Source: Pseudohalioglobus lutimaris
GTDB taxonomy: Bacteria; Pseudomonadota; Gammaproteobacteria; Pseudomonadales; Halieaceae
Reading direction: 5' to 3'
Assembly (NCBI RefSeq): GCF_002866825.1
Contig: NZ_PKUS01000001.1
Coordinates: 62,001-126,000 of the forward strand
Length of the DNA: 64,000 bases
The notes under the pieces are model-generated. The model was given only the letters and a program-made list of their open reading frames with translations. It ran no database searches and was not told where the DNA came from. The first letter of the stretch is position 1, and every line of letters begins with the position of its first letter. The translations under genes were made by a program, and so were the position numbers. This document shows positions 43,414 to 52,878 of the stretch, in pieces.

Positions 43414-44922
43414 ATGGAACAGGAAATCTTTGACGTCATTGTCGTCGGCGCCGGCCTCTCCGGCATTGGCGCTGCATATCATTTGCGCGACAAGTGTCCG
43501 GATCGCAGCGTGGTCATCCTCGAGGCTCGGGATGCGATCGGTGGTACGTGGGATCTGTTTCGCTATCCGGGTATTCGCTCCGACAGCGACATGCATACGC
43601 TGGGATACAATTTCAAACCGTGGCGGGCGGAGAAGGCGATCGCCGATGGACCTTCTATTCTCAAGTACGTACGCGACACTGCTGAAGAATACGGCATAGA
43701 CCGGAAAATCCGCTTCCAGCACCGCGTGGTGTCAGCTGACTGGTCCTCCACGGACTCGCTGTGGACGGTGCAGGTTAATCGCGGCGAGACCAGCGAAATT
43801 GTCACCATGCAGTGCCAGTTTTTATTGCTTTGCAGCGGCTACTACAACTACGAGCACGGTCATCGCCCTGACTTCCCCGGCAAGGACCGCTTTCAAGGGG
43901 ACATCGTCTATCCACAGTTCTGGCCGCAAGAACTGGACTACAGCGGCAAAAAAGTGGTGGTAATTGGTTCCGGCGCCACGGCTGTAACCCTGGTGCCGTC
44001 CATGGCAGAAAAGGCCAGTGAAGTGGTCATGCTGCAGCGATCGCCGACCTACGTGATCTCACGTCCAGACAAGGACCGGGTTGCCAATATACTGCGCAAG
44101 ATTTTGCCCGAGAGCTGGGCCTACAGCATCACCCGATTCAAGAATACAGCGATGCAACAGTTCGTTTACCATCGCTCCCGCGTGGCGCCTGAAAGCGTGA
44201 AGCGAAAGTTATTGAAGGATGTACGCAAGGAACTGGGGCCGGACTACGACGTCGACAAACATTTCACCCCAAGGTACAACCCCTGGGACCAGCGCCTCTG
44301 CCTGGTGCCTAACAGTGACCTGTTCAAATCGATCAGGTCGGGCAAGGCACGCGTGGTAACCGACCATATCGAAACGTTCACCGAAAACGGCATCCAGCTC
44401 AAGTCTGGAGAGCGTCTCGAGGCGGACATCATTGTTTCGGCAACAGGCCTGGAGCTCGTGGTGATGGGCGGTGCCAGCTTCAGTGTTGATGGCGCCGCAG
44501 TGGAGTTCGCCAGGGAGTGGACCTACAAGGGCCTTATGGTCAGCGGCGTCCCCAACCTGGTGTCCACGTTCGGCTACATCAACGCATCCTGGACATTGCG
44601 CGCTGACCTGACTGCAGAGTGGGTTTGCCGGGTGCTCAACAAGATGAAAGCAACCGGCTCGACCTGTGTGGTGCCGATACTGCCTGATTCATTGAAATCC
44701 ATGCCCGCGCGCAAGTGGATTGCCGACTTCCCGGCAGGCTATATGGAGCGGGTAATGCACCTGTTTCCCCGTCAGGGAGACCGCGAACCCTGGATCAACC
44801 CACAAAACTATCGCAAGGATCGTAAAATGTTTCTGCAGGATGACCTGGCAGACGGCACTCTCAGGTTCTCCAGCCCCAAACCCGCTGCTCATGATTCAAT
44901 AGCCAGGCGGTCAGGGACTTGA
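43414..44922 (+). CDS. Flavin-containing monooxygenase, Baeyer-Villiger type
   Basis: 502 residues from ATG 43414. FAD site VVGAGLSGIGAAYHL (Gly12-Gly17), NADPH site VVVIGSGATAVTLVP, and between them the fingerprint FQGDIVYPQFWP. In Baeyer-Villiger enzymes that motif is F-x-G-x-x-x-H-x-x-x-W-P; here the His is Tyr166 (TAT). The IRSDSDMHTLGYNF and WDQRLCLVPNSDLF blocks fit the ketone-oxidising group. It would convert ketones to esters or lactones with NADPH and O2. The acyl-CoA synthetase gene follows 78 bases downstream on the same strand. Confidence 0.9.
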   Translation: MEQEIFDVIVVGAGLSGIGAAYHLRDKCPDRSVVILEARDAIGGTWDLFRYPGIRSDSDMHTLGYNFKPWRAEKAIADGPSILKYVRDTAEEYGIDRKIRFQHRVVSADWSSTDSLWTVQVNRGETSEIVTMQCQFLLLCSGYYNYEHGHRPDFPGKDRFQGDIVYPQFWPQELDYSGKKVVVIGSGATAVTLVPSMAEKASEVVMLQRSPTYVISRPDKDRVANILRKILPESWAYSITRFKNTAMQQFVYHRSRVAPESVKRKLLKDVRKELGPDYDVDKHFTPRYNPWDQRLCLVPNSDLFKSIRSGKARVVTDHIETFTENGIQLKSGERLEADIIVSATGLELVVMGGASFSVDGAAVEFAREWTYKGLMVSGVPNLVSTFGYINASWTLRADLTAEWVCRVLNKMKATGSTCVVPILPDSLKSMPARKWIADFPAGYMERVMHLFPRQGDREPWINPQNYRKDRKMFLQDDLADGTLRFSSPKPAAHDSIARRSGT

Positions 44923-45000
44923 CGCTCGGGACAGTCCCGCTCAAATCGACCCCGGCTTGCGCGCACCTGGTCGCGTAGAGCTCGTAAAGGAGACGACAAA

Positions 45001-46614
45001 ATGTATAAAATCAAACTTACCGAATCCTACTTCCCGGCGCAGGGCGGGCCTGAGCCAGCCCCGATGACCATTGGCGACATGCTGCGCCAATCGACTGCGC
45101 ACGCGCCGGATCAGCCCGCCCTGAAGGAGCTGACCTATGAGGGCGAGATAGCCCGCTCCTGGACGTACGCGCAGTTGCTGGCTGACGTAGAGCGCCTTTC
45201 TCGTGCCCTCGCAAGCCGCCACGATGAGGGTGCGCGCGTTGCGGTTTACGCCAATAACGTGCCTGAGTGGATCTTGCTGGAGCTCGCCTGCGGTCTGGCT
45301 GGCGTCATTCTGGTGACCGTAAATCCCGCTTACCAGAAACAAGAATTGAAATATGTGCTAGAACAATCGCGATCTGAGGCAATTTACTATGTCGCCGATT
45401 TTCGAGGCAACCCTATGCAGGAGATCGCAGATGCGGTCTGCGACCAGATTTCCGCGATCAAGCACCGGATTCTGCTGACAGACCACGACGCGCTCTATGC
45501 CGGCGAGGCATCAGGCACGTTGCGCAATCCAGGTCCGCATGACGCGGTACAGATTCAATATACATCCGGCACCACGGGCTTCCCCAAGGGCGCACTACTG
45601 CATCATCACGGCCTGGTACGCAATGGTATAGACGCCATGACACGAGGCGGCACGCAAAAGGGGGGGACGTTCATCCACAATATGCCGCTGTTCCATACCA
45701 CCGGATGCGCCATTCTGGTGCTGGGTGGACTGGGCACCGGCTGCACCATGCTGCTGGCACCGATGTTCGACCCGGTAGTGATTGCAAGGGTTATAGAGCG
45801 GGAGCGCACCCAGTTCATTCTGGGTGTGCCCACGATGCTGTTCGCCCTTATAGACGAAGTCCGCCGCAGTGGCCGGGATGTCTCCTCGACACAGCGAATC
45901 ATGTCCGGTGGCGCAATGGTTGCGCCGCAACTTTGCCGTGATGCGAAAGAAGTGTTCGGCACGCCAGTGCAGATAGTTTACGGGCAAACCGAAACGTCCC
46001 CGGTCCTGACCCAGGCGTGGTATGAAGACACCATCGAAGACCTGACCCAGACGATTGGCCAGCCGGTTGCTCATACCGAAATTTCCATCCGCGATGCGCA
46101 GACCAACAGCGTGTTGCCAATTGGCCAGCAAGGGGAGATCTGTGCTCGCGCCTACAGCGTGATGCTTGGCTACAACGATAACCCCGAGGCAACCGCCAAC
46201 ACCATAGACAGCGAGGGCTGGCTGCATACCGGAGACCTCGGGCAAATGGACGAGCGAGGCTACGTAAAGATTACCGGACGCGTAAAAGAGATGATCATTC
46301 GCGGCGGCGAGAATCTGTTCCCTGTCGAAATAGAGAACGCCTTGCTGGAACATGATGCGATAGACGAGGTCGCTGTTGTCGGCGTCGCTGACGAAAAGTG
46401 GGGCGAACAGGTCGCCTGCTTCATCCGCAGCGGGTCCGATGATCCACTTTCCGCGGCAGAACTGAGGGACTTTGTCCGCGAACGGCTTTCACCACAAAAG
46501 TCACCGGCTTACTGGATAAGAATTACCGATTGGCCACTGACCGGCTCCGGCAAGATCCAGAAGTTCAAACTCAGGGAAGCTTTTGAAGCGGACGAATACA
46601 CCATGCTGGACTAG
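45001..46614 (+). CDS. AMP-binding acyl-CoA synthetase
   Basis: 537 residues from ATG 45001 with AAAGGAG upstream. The AMP-binding signature is QIQYTSGTTGFPKGALL (about residues 183-200). Further motifs are VYGQTETSP, GWLHTGDLGQMDERGYVKI and the C-terminal catalytic Lys region GSGKIQKFKLRE. Length and motifs match medium- or long-chain acyl-CoA synthetases of the FadD/DltA superfamily (thioester-forming). With the monooxygenase upstream, activation of an acid produced by ketone or lipid breakdown is plausible. It is not near the Dlt-like operon. Confidence 0.93.
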   Translation: MYKIKLTESYFPAQGGPEPAPMTIGDMLRQSTAHAPDQPALKELTYEGEIARSWTYAQLLADVERLSRALASRHDEGARVAVYANNVPEWILLELACGLAGVILVTVNPAYQKQELKYVLEQSRSEAIYYVADFRGNPMQEIADAVCDQISAIKHRILLTDHDALYAGEASGTLRNPGPHDAVQIQYTSGTTGFPKGALLHHHGLVRNGIDAMTRGGTQKGGTFIHNMPLFHTTGCAILVLGGLGTGCTMLLAPMFDPVVIARVIERERTQFILGVPTMLFALIDEVRRSGRDVSSTQRIMSGGAMVAPQLCRDAKEVFGTPVQIVYGQTETSPVLTQAWYEDTIEDLTQTIGQPVAHTEISIRDAQTNSVLPIGQQGEICARAYSVMLGYNDNPEATANTIDSEGWLHTGDLGQMDERGYVKITGRVKEMIIRGGENLFPVEIENALLEHDAIDEVAVVGVADEKWGEQVACFIRSGSDDPLSAAELRDFVRERLSPQKSPAYWIRITDWPLTGSGKIQKFKLREAFEADEYTMLD

Positions 46615-46692
46615 TCACCCGTCGCGCGACAAAAACTCCGCTGGCCTTAATCCGCCAGGTATATTCATGCAAAAAATCCCGAAGGATGCTTT

Positions 46693-49600
46693 ATGACGCT
46701 CAGATACGCCTTACTCTGTTTCACGCTGGCGTTACCCTGGACACCTGCTTCGACCGCGGCCCCGGAAGAACAGACATGGGATGTCAATAACCCGGAGTTC
46801 AGCGCGAAGAAAAAGACTGCCAGGCTGGATGTCACTGAGGGCACCTGGATGAGCCTGGATGTTGCACCAGACGGCAAGAGCATTGTCTTTGACCTGCTGG
46901 GGGATATCTACCGCATTCCCATAGAGGGTGGTGAAGCTACAGCGATCACCAGCGGCCTGGCCTGGGATATGCAGCCAAGGTTCAGCCCTGACGGCAGCAC
47001 CATCGCCTACACCTCCGACCGAGCCGGTGGGAATAATATCTGGCTCCAGGATATACACACGGGTGACGCCCGCCAGTTGACTTACGAAACATTTCGCCTG
47101 CTCAACAACCCCAGCTGGAGTCCAGACGGTCAGTATATTGCCGCGCGCAAACACTTCACTACATCGAGGTCACTGGGCACTGGTGAGATCTGGTTGTATC
47201 ACGTTGAAGGCGGCGCAGATCAGAGTGGCCAGCAGGTGGTCGAGCGGCCCAGCCCTACCTTCCAGAAAGAACAGGGCGAACCCATGTTCTCTGCCGACGG
47301 CACGAGCATCTACTTCAGTCGCGATGTCAGCCCGGGCGACACGTTTATTTACCACCAGGACAGCAACAAGGAACTTTTCCAGATCCGTAAAGTGCTGCTT
47401 GCAGACGGCAGCATCGAAACCGTGGCCGGTTGCCCTGGCGGCGCAGCGCGACCAACACCTTCCCCGGATGGCAGGCAACTGGCCTATGTCAAAAGAGTCA
47501 GGGCACGTTCCCGCCTTTTCGTGATGGACCTGGCCAGCGGCGAGGAGCGCATGCTCTTCGACGCACTTGACCTGGACATGCAGGAGACCTGGGCAGTTCA
47601 TGGTTTATACCCCAACATGGACTGGACACCAGACAGCCAGAGCCTGGTTTTTTGGGCACAGGGGAAAATCTGGAAAATTGCTGTCACCAGCGGAGAAGTA
47701 GTGGAGATCCCCTTCCGGGTGGTGGACTCGCGAGAACTCTATACACCCATCCAGTTTCCGGTAGATGTCGCACCGGATCGTTTTGATACGCGTATGGTGC
47801 GCTTTGCGCGCCGCTCTCCGGATGGCTCAGCGGTGGTCTTTGAGTCATTAGGTGAGCTATACATCAAACTTGGCAACAGCGCCGCCAGGGTATTGAGTAC
47901 CGACCGCGGACAGGGCCTAGACTACAGCCCGGTATGGAGCCCCGACAGCAAATCTGTTTACTTTATGCGCTGGAACGATACCAGGCTAACCAGTGTGCGC
48001 AGGGTGAGCGCCAGAGGCGGCAAATCCAGGGCACTTAAGGTACCGCCAGGTCACTATACAGAACTAGCAATTTCCCCGGATGGAGAAGAACTGCTGCTGC
48101 GTAAACGCGGGGCGAACGCCCTGCTCAGCCCACGCCACACTGTGGCACCGGGCATTTACCTGCACGACATTAAAAACGAAACAACACATTTCGTCAGCAA
48201 ACGAGGTACCCAGCCGCACTTCGGGCCGGACGCGCGCATCTACGCCCAGGAGCGCGCAGAGAATGCTACCGGCAGAGGCAGTGAAACGGCCAGGACCATG
48301 CTGATATCGATGACACGCAATGGTAACGATGTTCGTCAGCTGGCTCACTCGGAACTCGCCACCAGCATCCAACTTTCTCCCACCGGACGGCATATTGCAT
48401 TTACTGACAGTCATCAGATTTACCTGATTCCGGTAATGCACAGTGGCAAACCTCTGGCACTGGACGGCGAGAGCCAGGCTTTTGTAACTGCGTTTCCCAA
48501 GCAACGACTGTCGACGGTCGGCGGCGCATTTATGCACTGGTCGCTTACGGGGGACAGTGTTAGCTGGTCTACTGGCGCGGAATTGAAGACGGCCGCTGTC
48601 GACGGCACCAGTGACACCACACCGCAACCGTCCATAGTGCGCACCGATTTATCACTGCCGGTAGATGCGGATATCCCCCAGAGCAAACTGGCCCTGACCA
48701 ATGCCCGTCTCATCACCATGAATGAATCGCGCGAGGTCATCGAAGAAGGCACGTTACTGATTCGCGGAAATCGCATCGAGGCGATAGGGCGAAAAAAAGA
48801 TGTTTCAATACCCAAGGATTATGCGCTGGTGGATATGTCAGGCAAGACCATCCTTCCCGGATTGATCGATATTCATGCCCACGGACCCTACGGGGACGGC
48901 GATATCATTCCCCAGCAAAACTGGAACCTGCTCGCCCATCTGGCGCTGGGTGTGACCACCGTTCACAACCCTTCCAGCAAGGCAACGTTGGCATTCGCAG
49001 CAGCCGAATATGTACGCAGCGGCAGGATCCTGGGGCCCAGGATTTTCTCTACCGGTGAAATCGTATACGGCGCGAGAAGCACCGGGTATTCCCCGGTCAA
49101 CAGTCTTGAGGATGCACTGAATCACGCTCGCAGGCTAAAAGCGCAGGGGGCAGTCACCCTGAAAAATTACAACCAGCCACGCCGCGAGCAGCGCCAACAG
49201 GTGAACGAAGCCGCTTACCGGGAAGGCCTGATGACTGTGGCAGAGGGCGGCTCCCTCTATCATCTGGATATGAGCCTGCTGGCCGATGGTATTACGGGCA
49301 TAGAGCACAACGTGCCGACCCTGAAGATGTATGCCGACGTAAGCCAGTATTGGGCGCAATCGGGTGCGGGGTATACGCCAACCCTGGTGGTTACGTTTGG
49401 AGGGCTTACCGCTGAGGACTACTACTATCAGCATACCGAGGTGTGGAAGCACCCCATTCTTTCGCGCTTTGTACCACCCGCACTGTTGCGGGAAAAGTCG
49501 GTGCGCAGAATCATGGCTCCGGCTGACGAATTCCGGGATAACGAAGCGGCAGCGGCGGCCAGGGAGCTTCTGGAGCTGGGCATTAACGTAAACATAGGCG

Positions 49601-49938
49601 CGCACGGACAGCGCGAAGGACTGGGATCACACTGGGAAATGTGGAGCTTCGCCCGCGGCGGATTCAGCCCAATGGAAGCGCTGTCCACGGCCACCATCAA
49701 CCCCGCTCGCTACCTGCAGATGGATGCCGACATCGGCTCTCTGGAGGAACGCAAGCTCGCTGACTTGCTTGTTCTTGACGCCAACCCACTGGAGAATATT
49801 CGTAATACCGACAAAGTCAGCCATGTCATGGCCAACGGCCGTCTTTACGAGGCGAAGACATTGAAGGAAGTACATTCGGGGAACAAGGCGCTAGCACCAT
49901 TCTTTTGGCAGGGCAAAGCCCAGAGCGAGATTTTCTAG
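46693..49938 (+). CDS. Secreted TolB-propeller / amidohydrolase fusion protein
   Basis: 1081 residues with a signal peptide (MTLRYALLCFTLALPWTPAST). About 50-640 are TolB/WD40-like strands with repeated S-P-D-G/D motifs (VAPDGKSIVFD, FSPDGSTIAYTSDR, WSPDGQYIA), a beta propeller. From about 670 on comes a metal-dependent amidohydrolase with LPGLIDIHAHGPYG (His728 and His730). A C-terminal HGQREGLGSHWEMW and ILGDxxSLEERKLADLLVLD-like block is also present. Proteins of this type are exported peptidase- or imidazolonepropionase-like amidohydrolases; the substrate is unknown. It stands alone in its strand context. Confidence 0.9.
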   Translation: MTLRYALLCFTLALPWTPASTAAPEEQTWDVNNPEFSAKKKTARLDVTEGTWMSLDVAPDGKSIVFDLLGDIYRIPIEGGEATAITSGLAWDMQPRFSPDGSTIAYTSDRAGGNNIWLQDIHTGDARQLTYETFRLLNNPSWSPDGQYIAARKHFTTSRSLGTGEIWLYHVEGGADQSGQQVVERPSPTFQKEQGEPMFSADGTSIYFSRDVSPGDTFIYHQDSNKELFQIRKVLLADGSIETVAGCPGGAARPTPSPDGRQLAYVKRVRARSRLFVMDLASGEERMLFDALDLDMQETWAVHGLYPNMDWTPDSQSLVFWAQGKIWKIAVTSGEVVEIPFRVVDSRELYTPIQFPVDVAPDRFDTRMVRFARRSPDGSAVVFESLGELYIKLGNSAARVLSTDRGQGLDYSPVWSPDSKSVYFMRWNDTRLTSVRRVSARGGKSRALKVPPGHYTELAISPDGEELLLRKRGANALLSPRHTVAPGIYLHDIKNETTHFVSKRGTQPHFGPDARIYAQERAENATGRGSETARTMLISMTRNGNDVRQLAHSELATSIQLSPTGRHIAFTDSHQIYLIPVMHSGKPLALDGESQAFVTAFPKQRLSTVGGAFMHWSLTGDSVSWSTGAELKTAAVDGTSDTTPQPSIVRTDLSLPVDADIPQSKLALTNARLITMNESREVIEEGTLLIRGNRIEAIGRKKDVSIPKDYALVDMSGKTILPGLIDIHAHGPYGDGDIIPQQNWNLLAHLALGVTTVHNPSSKATLAFAAAEYVRSGRILGPRIFSTGEIVYGARSTGYSPVNSLEDALNHARRLKAQGAVTLKNYNQPRREQRQQVNEAAYREGLMTVAEGGSLYHLDMSLLADGITGIEHNVPTLKMYADVSQYWAQSGAGYTPTLVVTFGGLTAEDYYYQHTEVWKHPILSRFVPPALLREKSVRRIMAPADEFRDNEAAAAARELLELGINVNIGAHGQREGLGSHWEMWSFARGGFSPMEALSTATINPARYLQMDADIGSLEERKLADLLVLDANPLENIRNTDKVSHVMANGRLYEAKTLKEVHSGNKALAPFFWQGKAQSEIF

Positions 49939-50022
49939 GACAAAACCCTTGCGTGTGGATATTTTTACACCCCGGGCAAGCCCGACAGGCGCGTCAATCT
50001 ACCCCGGTGAAACGCAGCCTGC

Positions 50023-50862
50023 CTAGCGCTCAACGAGCCGGATACCGGTACTTTCCAGGCTTATGCGCCGCTGTTTGTAAAGCGCACCAACGGCTTGCTT
50101 GAATACTTTCTTGCTGACCTGGAACGTGGCGTAGATCTCCCTGGGCGGACTTTTATCCGTTAGGGCAAGGAATCCGCCGCCGGCCTCCAGTGCCGCAAGA
50201 ATGTCATTGCTGACACCACCGATCTTGTCTTTACTGAAGCCAGGCTGATTCAGGGTCAGGTCGACCTTGCCGTCTTCGCGAATGCGTGCGATGTAGCCGT
50301 CGATCTGCTCGCCCTTGCGAATACGCTTATACAGCTCATTACTGTACAGCAGCCCCCAGAACTCGTGATTGATGATCGCCTTGAAACCCAGCTCAGTTCT
50401 GTCGGCAATCATCAGACTGACCTTTTCGCCCTGCTTGAGCCCAACGGCTTCGTCCTTGATCCAATGGTCTATCCGGGTGGAGCCCGCCAGTCGCCCCTGA
50501 TTGTCCCTATACACCTTTACCAGCGTATGGCGCCCGATACTCAGGGGGTGTTGCTGTTCAGCAAAGGGAATGAACAGGTCCTTGCTCACCCCCCAGTCCA
50601 CAAAAGCCCCGATGTCGGTAACATTGACAACCTCCAGCCAGGCCACTTGCCCCAGTTCGGCGGCAGGGCGGCGCGTGGTCGGCACCGGGTCTCCCTCTGC
50701 ATCGAGGAAGATAAACACATCCAGTTCATCACCCGGCGCCAGGCCCCTGGGACACTGCTGCAGTGAAAGTAGCAGGCGACCTGCATCACCCCCGTCAAGA
50801 ATAGCGCCATGAGTACCTGTCTCCAGTACTGTGAGCGAGTTGAAGCGGCCGATGTCGAGCAT
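50023..50862 (-). CDS. CvfB-like S1 RNA-binding protein
   Basis: 279 residues from ATG 50862 (MLDIGRFNSLTVLE). Tandem S1-like domains are visible (WLEVVNVTDIGAFVDWGVSKDLF, then GYIARIREDGKVDLTLNQPG), followed by a winged-helix end (ALYKQRRISLESTGIRLV). CvfB family proteins (YitL in Bacillus) bind RNA and affect virulence gene expression in Staphylococcus. It is cytoplasmic. Confidence 0.9.
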   Translation of the reverse strand: MLDIGRFNSLTVLETGTHGAILDGGDAGRLLLSLQQCPRGLAPGDELDVFIFLDAEGDPVPTTRRPAAELGQVAWLEVVNVTDIGAFVDWGVSKDLFIPFAEQQHPLSIGRHTLVKVYRDNQGRLAGSTRIDHWIKDEAVGLKQGEKVSLMIADRTELGFKAIINHEFWGLLYSNELYKRIRKGEQIDGYIARIREDGKVDLTLNQPGFSKDKIGGVSNDILAALEAGGGFLALTDKSPPREIYATFQVSKKVFKQAVGALYKQRRISLESTGIRLVER

Positions 50863-50967
50863 GGGGACTGTACCTGAAAATTTGGGCAGGGTGCTATTGT
50901 AAGGCAATTCTCAGGCGGCGGCTGCGCCACTGCCACACGATTAGCGGAGCGCAATGGCACTGCTGAG

Positions 50968-51477
50968 CTATTTTTTCAGGGGCTTCCAGGGTGATTTGGC
51001 TTCAGGTCCGCCCGAAGCGCTACCACGCAACTCTACCTGCAAGCCCTTGAGAAAGTTACGCAGTACCTGGTCTTTGCACTCACGGTAGTTCCTGTGTCCG
51101 GGTCGCCGCAGAAAAGAGCTCAATTCGGATGCTGAAAGTGAGAAACCTGCCATCGCCATGGTTGCAATGATATCGTCCGACTGCATCTTCAATGCAATCT
51201 TCAGCTTCATCAATATGAGGTTATTGCTGAGGCGGTGCTCCGGTTCGGGCTGCGGGCCATCACGCTTACCGCGCTTTTCAACAATCAGTCCGTTGAGGAA
51301 CGTGGCCAGCATTCGATCGTTACACGCTTCGAAAGCGGGATCGTCGTCCTTCATGGTCCAGGCGATAACATGTCCTCGCTTCACGGCCAGGTCCGCCAGC
51401 GCGAAAATCTCGATGATCTTCGCATCGTTGAAGTCGAAAATGTAGCGAAGGCGGCGTAACACATCATTGTTGGTCAT
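50968..51477 (-). CDS. DUF1456 family protein (YehS-like)
   Basis: 169 residues from ATG 51477. Two copies of the DUF1456 unit appear: NNDVLRRLRYIFDFNDAKIIEIF and NNLILMKLKIALKMQSDDIIATM, each followed by a FLN/FLKGL block. The function of YehS-type proteins is not established. It lies upstream of the CvfB gene on the same strand. Confidence 0.9.
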   Translation of the reverse strand: MTNNDVLRRLRYIFDFNDAKIIEIFALADLAVKRGHVIAWTMKDDDPAFEACNDRMLATFLNGLIVEKRGKRDGPQPEPEHRLSNNLILMKLKIALKMQSDDIIATMAMAGFSLSASELSSFLRRPGHRNYRECKDQVLRNFLKGLQVELRGSASGGPEAKSPWKPLKK

Positions 51478-51689
51478 CAAGGGAGCTTGCTTGCACTGCC
51501 GGCAAAGGTCAACACCAGGCCATGCATTGGCGGATCATCGCTAACCTGTAGTGCGGACATGCAATGACAGCAAAGCACATGTCATAATCAGCGGATAGCG
51601 TGATCAGGGCGCTGCTGACAACGCCAGAAGCGTTGGCCGCTAGTGGCGCCCTGCACTTGTGCTCCATAAAATTCGAAAAAGGAAACCCC

Positions 51690-52538
51690 ATGCAGTCAGT
51701 AATGATCACCGGTGTCTCCACCGGCATCGGTTACGGCGCCACAGAGACGTTAATCGACAAGGGCTTTCATGTCTTCGGGTCGGTGAGGAAGCAGGCGGAT
51801 GCACAGCGCCTGTCGGAGCAATTTGGTGAGCACTTCACCCCCCTGGTGTTCGACGTCACGGATTCAGCGGCAATAGCCAGGGCAGCGGCTCAAGTGCGCG
51901 AGGCGCTGGATGGCAAGCGCTTGTTCGGTCTGGTAAACAACGCCGGCATTGCCGCTACCGGCCCGCTGATTGAAATCGACCCTGCCGAGTTCCGTGAATG
52001 CCTGGAGGTCAACCTGATGGGGCCAGTGGTCGTCACCCAGGCCTTCGCACCGCTGCTGGGAGTTGATTCATCACTGCAAGGCAAGCCCGGACGCATCATC
52101 AACATCAGCTCGGCAGCCGGTGTACGTGCCCTTCCCCTCCTCGGCTCCTACGCGGCTTCCAAATTCGGTCTTGAAGGATACTCGGAGGCACTGCGACGCG
52201 AATTGATGATGTTTGATATAGACGTAATCGTTATCGGGCCCGGACCTGTACAAACGGCCATCTGGGATAAAGCCGAAGACATCGACATCAATCGCTATGC
52301 GGACTCGCCCTATCGCGCAATCATGGAGCGCTTCCAGAAGATGTTTATCGCCCAGGGCCGCAATGGCTATTCCCGTGAACGCCTTGGCCTGCTGGTGCAC
52401 AAAGCACTGACCACAGCGAAACCCGCGGTGCGCTATGCCGCCGTCAGCAACTCGCTGCCCGAAAAGCTGCTCACCCGGTTTGCTCCCAAGCGGGTACTAG
52501 ATCGAGTTATTGGCAAGAAACTTGGATTGCTGCCCTGA
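51690..52538 (+). CDS. Short-chain dehydrogenase/reductase
   Basis: 282 residues from ATG 51690 (AAAAAGGAAA upstream). Motifs: MITGVSTGIGYGA, LVNNAGIAATGPL, INISSAAGVRALPLLGSY and catalytic Y-x-x-x-K (SYAASKFGLEGY). The FGSVRKQADA segment after strand 2 suggests NADP(H). The long C-terminus is typical of retinol-dehydrogenase-like SDRs. Substrate unknown. Confidence 0.9.
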   Translation: MQSVMITGVSTGIGYGATETLIDKGFHVFGSVRKQADAQRLSEQFGEHFTPLVFDVTDSAAIARAAAQVREALDGKRLFGLVNNAGIAATGPLIEIDPAEFRECLEVNLMGPVVVTQAFAPLLGVDSSLQGKPGRIINISSAAGVRALPLLGSYAASKFGLEGYSEALRRELMMFDIDVIVIGPGPVQTAIWDKAEDIDINRYADSPYRAIMERFQKMFIAQGRNGYSRERLGLLVHKALTTAKPAVRYAAVSNSLPEKLLTRFAPKRVLDRVIGKKLGLLP

Positions 52539-52878
52539 TTGGCATTCAGGTGAGGAAGACAACGGCAGGCAACCGCAGCCTATGCAAACCGGCTGGCTCG
52601 CGCTTTGCAGCGCCCCTGGTGTATACACTGTTCGGAAAGCCGTCAGAACATGTATAAAACGCTGATGCTGTTGCACATCGCCACATTCAGCCCTGTGTAA
52701 TCATTGGCACCGTACTGGTACTCACCAGGAAAGGCAGGAGTTTCCACAAACGAGCCGGACATATCTACGCGACCCAGACAACAGGTCTTATCCAGGCTGC
52801 GTCACAGCGAGTTCAATCGATAGCGACGGCAACACCGCCCCGCCGTACAACACAGACTTCTGGCGCATCACGCGGGGC
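52539..52878. other. Gap with a possible minus-strand coding relic
   Basis: About 340 bases. On the minus strand, ATG 52762 opens a 39-codon frame to 52643 (MSGSFVETPAFPGEYQYG...), and a second frame just upstream from ATG 52868 reads SVLYGGAVLPSLSIELAVTQ before a stop at 52788. The two look like pieces of one short frameshifted protein, but I cannot name it, and chance is possible. Confidence 0.25.

Noticed and set aside
44927-44939. CGGGAC-A-GTCCCG as terminator of the monooxygenase gene
   Set aside because: The stem is short, the loop too tight, and there is no T run.
45595-46353. 252-codon open frame on the minus strand
   Set aside because: Antisense to the acyl-CoA synthetase core; compositionally a shadow.
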